From: an uncultured Collinsella sp.
GTDB lineage: Bacteria; Actinomycetota; Coriobacteriia; Coriobacteriales; Coriobacteriaceae
Length of the DNA: 7,543 nucleotides
Direction: 5' to 3'
Assembly: GCA_900548495.1 (NCBI GenBank)
Contig: URKT01000094.1
Span: 1 to 7,543 of the forward strand
How positions within the stretch are numbered: the first letter of the stretch is position 1; the number at the start of each line of letters is the position of its first letter. The translations under genes were made by a program, and so were the position numbers. The notes under the pieces were generated by a model. That model made no database searches and was not told where the DNA came from. It was given only the letters and a program-made list of their open reading frames with translations. Below are positions 5,801 to 7,543 of the stretch, piece after piece.

Positions 5801-6424
5801 ATGAGCGATCTGGAGAACAAGAAGAATCCTGTGGTCATTACCATCGCGCGCGACTTTGGTGCCGAGGGCCACGAGATCGGACGCATCCTCGCCAACGAGT
5901 TGGGGATTCCGCTGTACGATAACGAGCTGCTGGTACGTGCGTCGCTGCGCGCGGGCGAGTCACTCGACAAGATGGCTGCCTATGATGAGCGTCTGGCTGT
6001 GGAGAACATGGCGTTTCTGCCCGACCGCTACGATGCGCGTTCGTACTCGGACAAGTTGTTCCAAAAGATGAGCCAGGTGATCTTGGACCTGGGCGAGACC
6101 GAGAGCTGCATTATCGAAGGCCGTCTGTCCGATTACCTGCTGCGTAACAACCCCAACCACATTGCCGTGCTGGTGACCGCACCCTTTGAGGACCGCGTCG
6201 AGATTGTGCGCAAAAAGCGCGGCCTTAACAAAAAGAAGGGCGCCAAGCTGGTCAAGCAGCAGCAGAAGGCGCGCGAGGCGTTCTACAAGCGCTACAGCGC
6301 CGGAAAGTGGAAGATGACGAGCGGCAAGGACATCGTCGTCAACCGCGCCAAGCTGGGCCGCGAAGGCTGCAAGGATGTCATCGCCGCTGCCTACCGCTAC
6401 AAGGTGGCGCAGCTCGAAGGCTAA
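5801..6424 (+). CDS. Cytidylate kinase-like family protein
   Basis: A 207-residue P-loop-type protein resembling the Cytidylate_kin2 family. The N-terminus VVITIARDFGAEGHEIGRIL (11-30) follows the family form ITISREFGSGG..IG, a variant phosphate-binding loop in place of the standard GxxGxGKS/T. Then come LGIPLYDNELL (34-44), CIIEGRLSDYLL (103-114) and HIAVLVTAPFEDRV (120-133), matching the strands and lid-preceding region of nucleoside monophosphate kinases. A basic stretch at 137-159 could be the lid. Family members are usually annotated as cytidylate kinase-like and their true substrate is often untested, so CMP kinase activity is not claimed. The start ATG is preceded by AGAAAGGA (5787-5794), six bases away; an upstream in-frame GTG at 5756 lies within the palindrome and is unlikely. 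It is the last gene of the operon. Confidence 0.85.
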   Translation: MSDLENKKNPVVITIARDFGAEGHEIGRILANELGIPLYDNELLVRASLRAGESLDKMAAYDERLAVENMAFLPDRYDARSYSDKLFQKMSQVILDLGETESCIIEGRLSDYLLRNNPNHIAVLVTAPFEDRVEIVRKKRGLNKKKGAKLVKQQQKAREAFYKRYSAGKWKMTSGKDIVVNRAKLGREGCKDVIAAAYRYKVAQLEG

Positions 6425-6479
6425 CCGACCAAAACCATCACAAAGGTGCCTGTCCCCATCGTGGTGGTTGGGTGGTCGG
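6425..6479. repeat. Repeat with CCTGTCCCC core flanked by inverted arms
   Basis: Immediately after the kinase-like stop, CCGACCA (6425-6431) pairs with TGGTCGG (6473-6479), and AACCATCAC (6433-6441) pairs with GTGGTGGTT (6461-6469) with one wobble. The arms present the unpaired segment AAAGGTGCCTGTCCCCAT (6442-6459) as a large loop. The nonamer CCTGTCCCC (6449-6457) is identical to copies at 512-520 and 2602-2610. This is another member of the dispersed repeat family, with unrelated arm sequences. Confidence 0.6.
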
Positions 6480-6484
6480 CATAG

Positions 6485-6522
6485 AAAAAGTCCCCGCCGG
6501 GCGTGTGCTCGACGGGGACTTT
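6485..6522. terminator. Bidirectional terminator between convergent genes
   Basis: AAAGTCCCCG (6487-6496) and CGGGGACTTT (6513-6522) form a 10-bp stem. An inner helix, GGGC/GCTC with loop GTGT, continues past a mismatch. On the minus strand the stem is followed by CTTTTTCTAT, a good U-tract to end the oxidoreductase transcript. On the plus strand it ends in CTTT then GCCGTTT, a weaker tract for the ABC operon. Its place between two convergent genes fits use from both sides. Confidence 0.8.
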
Positions 6523-6550
6523 GCCGTTTGGTGGCTAGCGCTGTAGGTGA

Positions 6551-7503
6551 TTACTCGCCCAGCAGGCTCTTGGTGATGGAAGCGGCGGCCTTCTTGCCGG
6601 CGCCCATCGCCAGAATGACCGTAGCGGCACCGGTGACGATGTCGCCGCCGGCCCAGATGCGGGGATCGGTGGTCTGGCCGGTCTCCTCGTCAGCGACGAT
6701 GTAGCCCCACTTGTTGAGCTCCATCTTGCCGCCGATCTTGGCAGCGAAGGGGTTGGCGTTGGTGCCGATAGCCGAGATTGCGACGTCGCAGGGAATCTCC
6801 TCGATGGCGCCCTCGATGGGCACCGGGCGACGACGGCCGGACTCGTCAGGCTCGCCGAGCTCCATCTTCTGGACCTTGACGGCGCACACGGAGCCGTCCT
6901 CGCCAGCGACAAACTCGAGCGGGGAGACGAGCGGCAGAACCTCGACGCCCTCGGCCTTAGCATGGTGCAGCTCGGCGCGACGGCAGGGCATCTCGTCCTC
7001 GGTACGACGGTAGGCGATGATAGCGTGCTCGGCGCCCAGACGCTTGGCGGTACGGACGGCGTCCATAGCCACGTTGCCGCCACCAAAGACGACGACGTTC
7101 TTGCCGTGCTTGGTGGGGGTGTCGTACTCGGGGAACTTGTTGGCCTTCATCAGGTTCACGCGGGTGAGGTACTCGTTCGCGAAGAAGACGTTGGGCAGGT
7201 TCTCGCCGGGGACGTTGAGGAACTTGGGCAGGCCAGCGCCGGTCGCCACATAGATGGCGTCGAAGCCCTGCTCGAACAGCTCCTCGGCCGTGGCCATGTT
7301 GCCCACGACGGAGTTGTACTCAAACTTGACGCCCATGTCCTCCAGGCCGTCAATCTCGCGCTTGACGACCGCCTTGGGCAGACGGAACTCGGGGATGCCG
7401 TAGACCAGCACGCCGCCGCCGGTAAAGAAGGCCTCAAAGACGGTGACGTCAAAGCCATTGCGGGCGAGCTCGCCGGCGCAGGTGATGCCGGACGGGCCAG
7501 AGC
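6551..7503 (-). CDS. gltA: NADPH-dependent glutamate synthase small subunit / NfnB-type oxidoreductase (5'-partial)
   Basis: About 316 codons of a flavin- and NADPH-binding oxidoreductase whose N-terminus is missing at the contig end. In frame, the protein begins at the second residue of GSGPSG (the FAD-binding Rossmann loop; its first Gly codon is split by the adapter), followed by FDVTVFEA and GGGVLVYGIPEFRLPK, the hallmark of GltA. A second Rossmann motif, FGGGNVAMDAVRTAKRLGA (about 7033-7087), binds NADPH, then YRRTEDEMPCRRAE. The C-terminal FAD motif is WAGGDIVTGAATVILAMGAG (about 6599-6658). The family is about 460 residues, so roughly 140, including the N-terminal 4Fe-4S region, are lost. 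A GTG at 7409-7411 within this domain is not the start. It may be a homotetrameric glutamate synthase subunit or the NfnB/SudA subunit of a ferredoxin:NADP oxidoreductase; the neighbour beyond the window would decide. Confidence 0.9.
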
Positions 7504-7543
7504 CTGTCTCTTATACACATCTCCGAGCCCACGAGACATGCGC
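7504..7543. other. Nextera sequencing adapter and partial index (non-genomic)
   Basis: Bases 7504-7522 are CTGTCTCTTATACACATCT, the Tn5 mosaic end in Illumina Nextera libraries. Bases 7523-7537 are CCGAGCCCACGAGAC, the rest of the read-2-side transposase adapter. The last six bases, ATGCGC, are what one would expect of the beginning of an i7 index. This is untrimmed library sequence, not bacterial DNA. Any open reading frame starting here is false: the minus strand reads MSRGLGDVYKRQ, a known contaminant peptide. Confidence 0.98.

Noticed and set aside
4448..5872. 474-residue open reading frame antisense to the two permeases and part of the kinase-like gene
   Set aside because: It is His/Arg/Gln-rich with no domain, spans three convincing plus-strand genes and the palindrome between them, and follows from GC-rich codons in the sense frame.
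6487..6522. GTCCCCG/CGGGGAC stem considered as another member of the GGGACAG repeat family
   Set aside because: The sequence reads GGGGACTTT, lacks the ACAG/CTGT core, and has the A- and T-tracts of a bidirectional terminator between convergent genes, which explains it fully.
7156..7539. 127-residue minus-strand frame beginning MSRGLGDVYKRQ
   Set aside because: Its start is the Nextera adapter and the remainder is out of frame with the genuine oxidoreductase.

Overview
The window is about 7.5 kb of GC-rich bacterial DNA. The gene content, the GC-rich codon use and intergenic repeats built on a GGGACAG core suggest a gut actinobacterium of the Coriobacteriia, probably Collinsella or a close relative. 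No rRNA or other marker gene confirms this, so the assignment is an inference. The last 40 bases are not genomic: they are an Illumina Nextera adapter plus the start of an index read, so the usable sequence ends at about 7503.

Layout from left to right: (1) the 3' part of a PTS EIIA protein of the galactitol type (1-443). (2) A repeat-rich gap (444-630). (3) A membrane-anchored, PrsA/SurA-like foldase with a parvulin domain (631-1854), followed by a YqeY-family protein (1909-2352), separated by a strong hairpin. (4) A 370-base gap without a gene (2353-2722). It holds a perfect 12-bp hairpin, a likely terminator framed by a 12-bp inverted repeat, a perfect 31-bp inverted repeat, and a probable promoter. 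(5) A five-gene plus-strand operon (2723-6424): polar amino acid ABC ATPase, Tat-type lipoprotein binding protein, two membrane permeases, and a cytidylate kinase-like protein. (6) A repeat and a bidirectional terminator (6425-6522). (7) On the minus strand, the C-terminal two thirds of a GltA/NfnB-type NADPH-dependent oxidoreductase (6551-7503), cut off by the adapter.

The ABC genes form one complete importer: captured amino acid is passed from the lipoprotein to the heteromeric permease and driven in by the ATPase. Both permeases carry the EAA loop, and the binding protein keeps the Arg/Asp pair that usually holds an alpha-amino acid, but the exact substrate cannot be read from sequence. 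A convergent glutamate synthase-like gene lies next to it, which is thematically compatible with nitrogen metabolism but does not prove a link.

I see no clear new defence, mobile or biosynthetic system. The most unusual biology is in the gaps: exact copies of CCTGTCCCC, or close variants, sit inside differently built palindromes in four separate intergenic regions. This looks like a dispersed REP/BIME-type repeat family.
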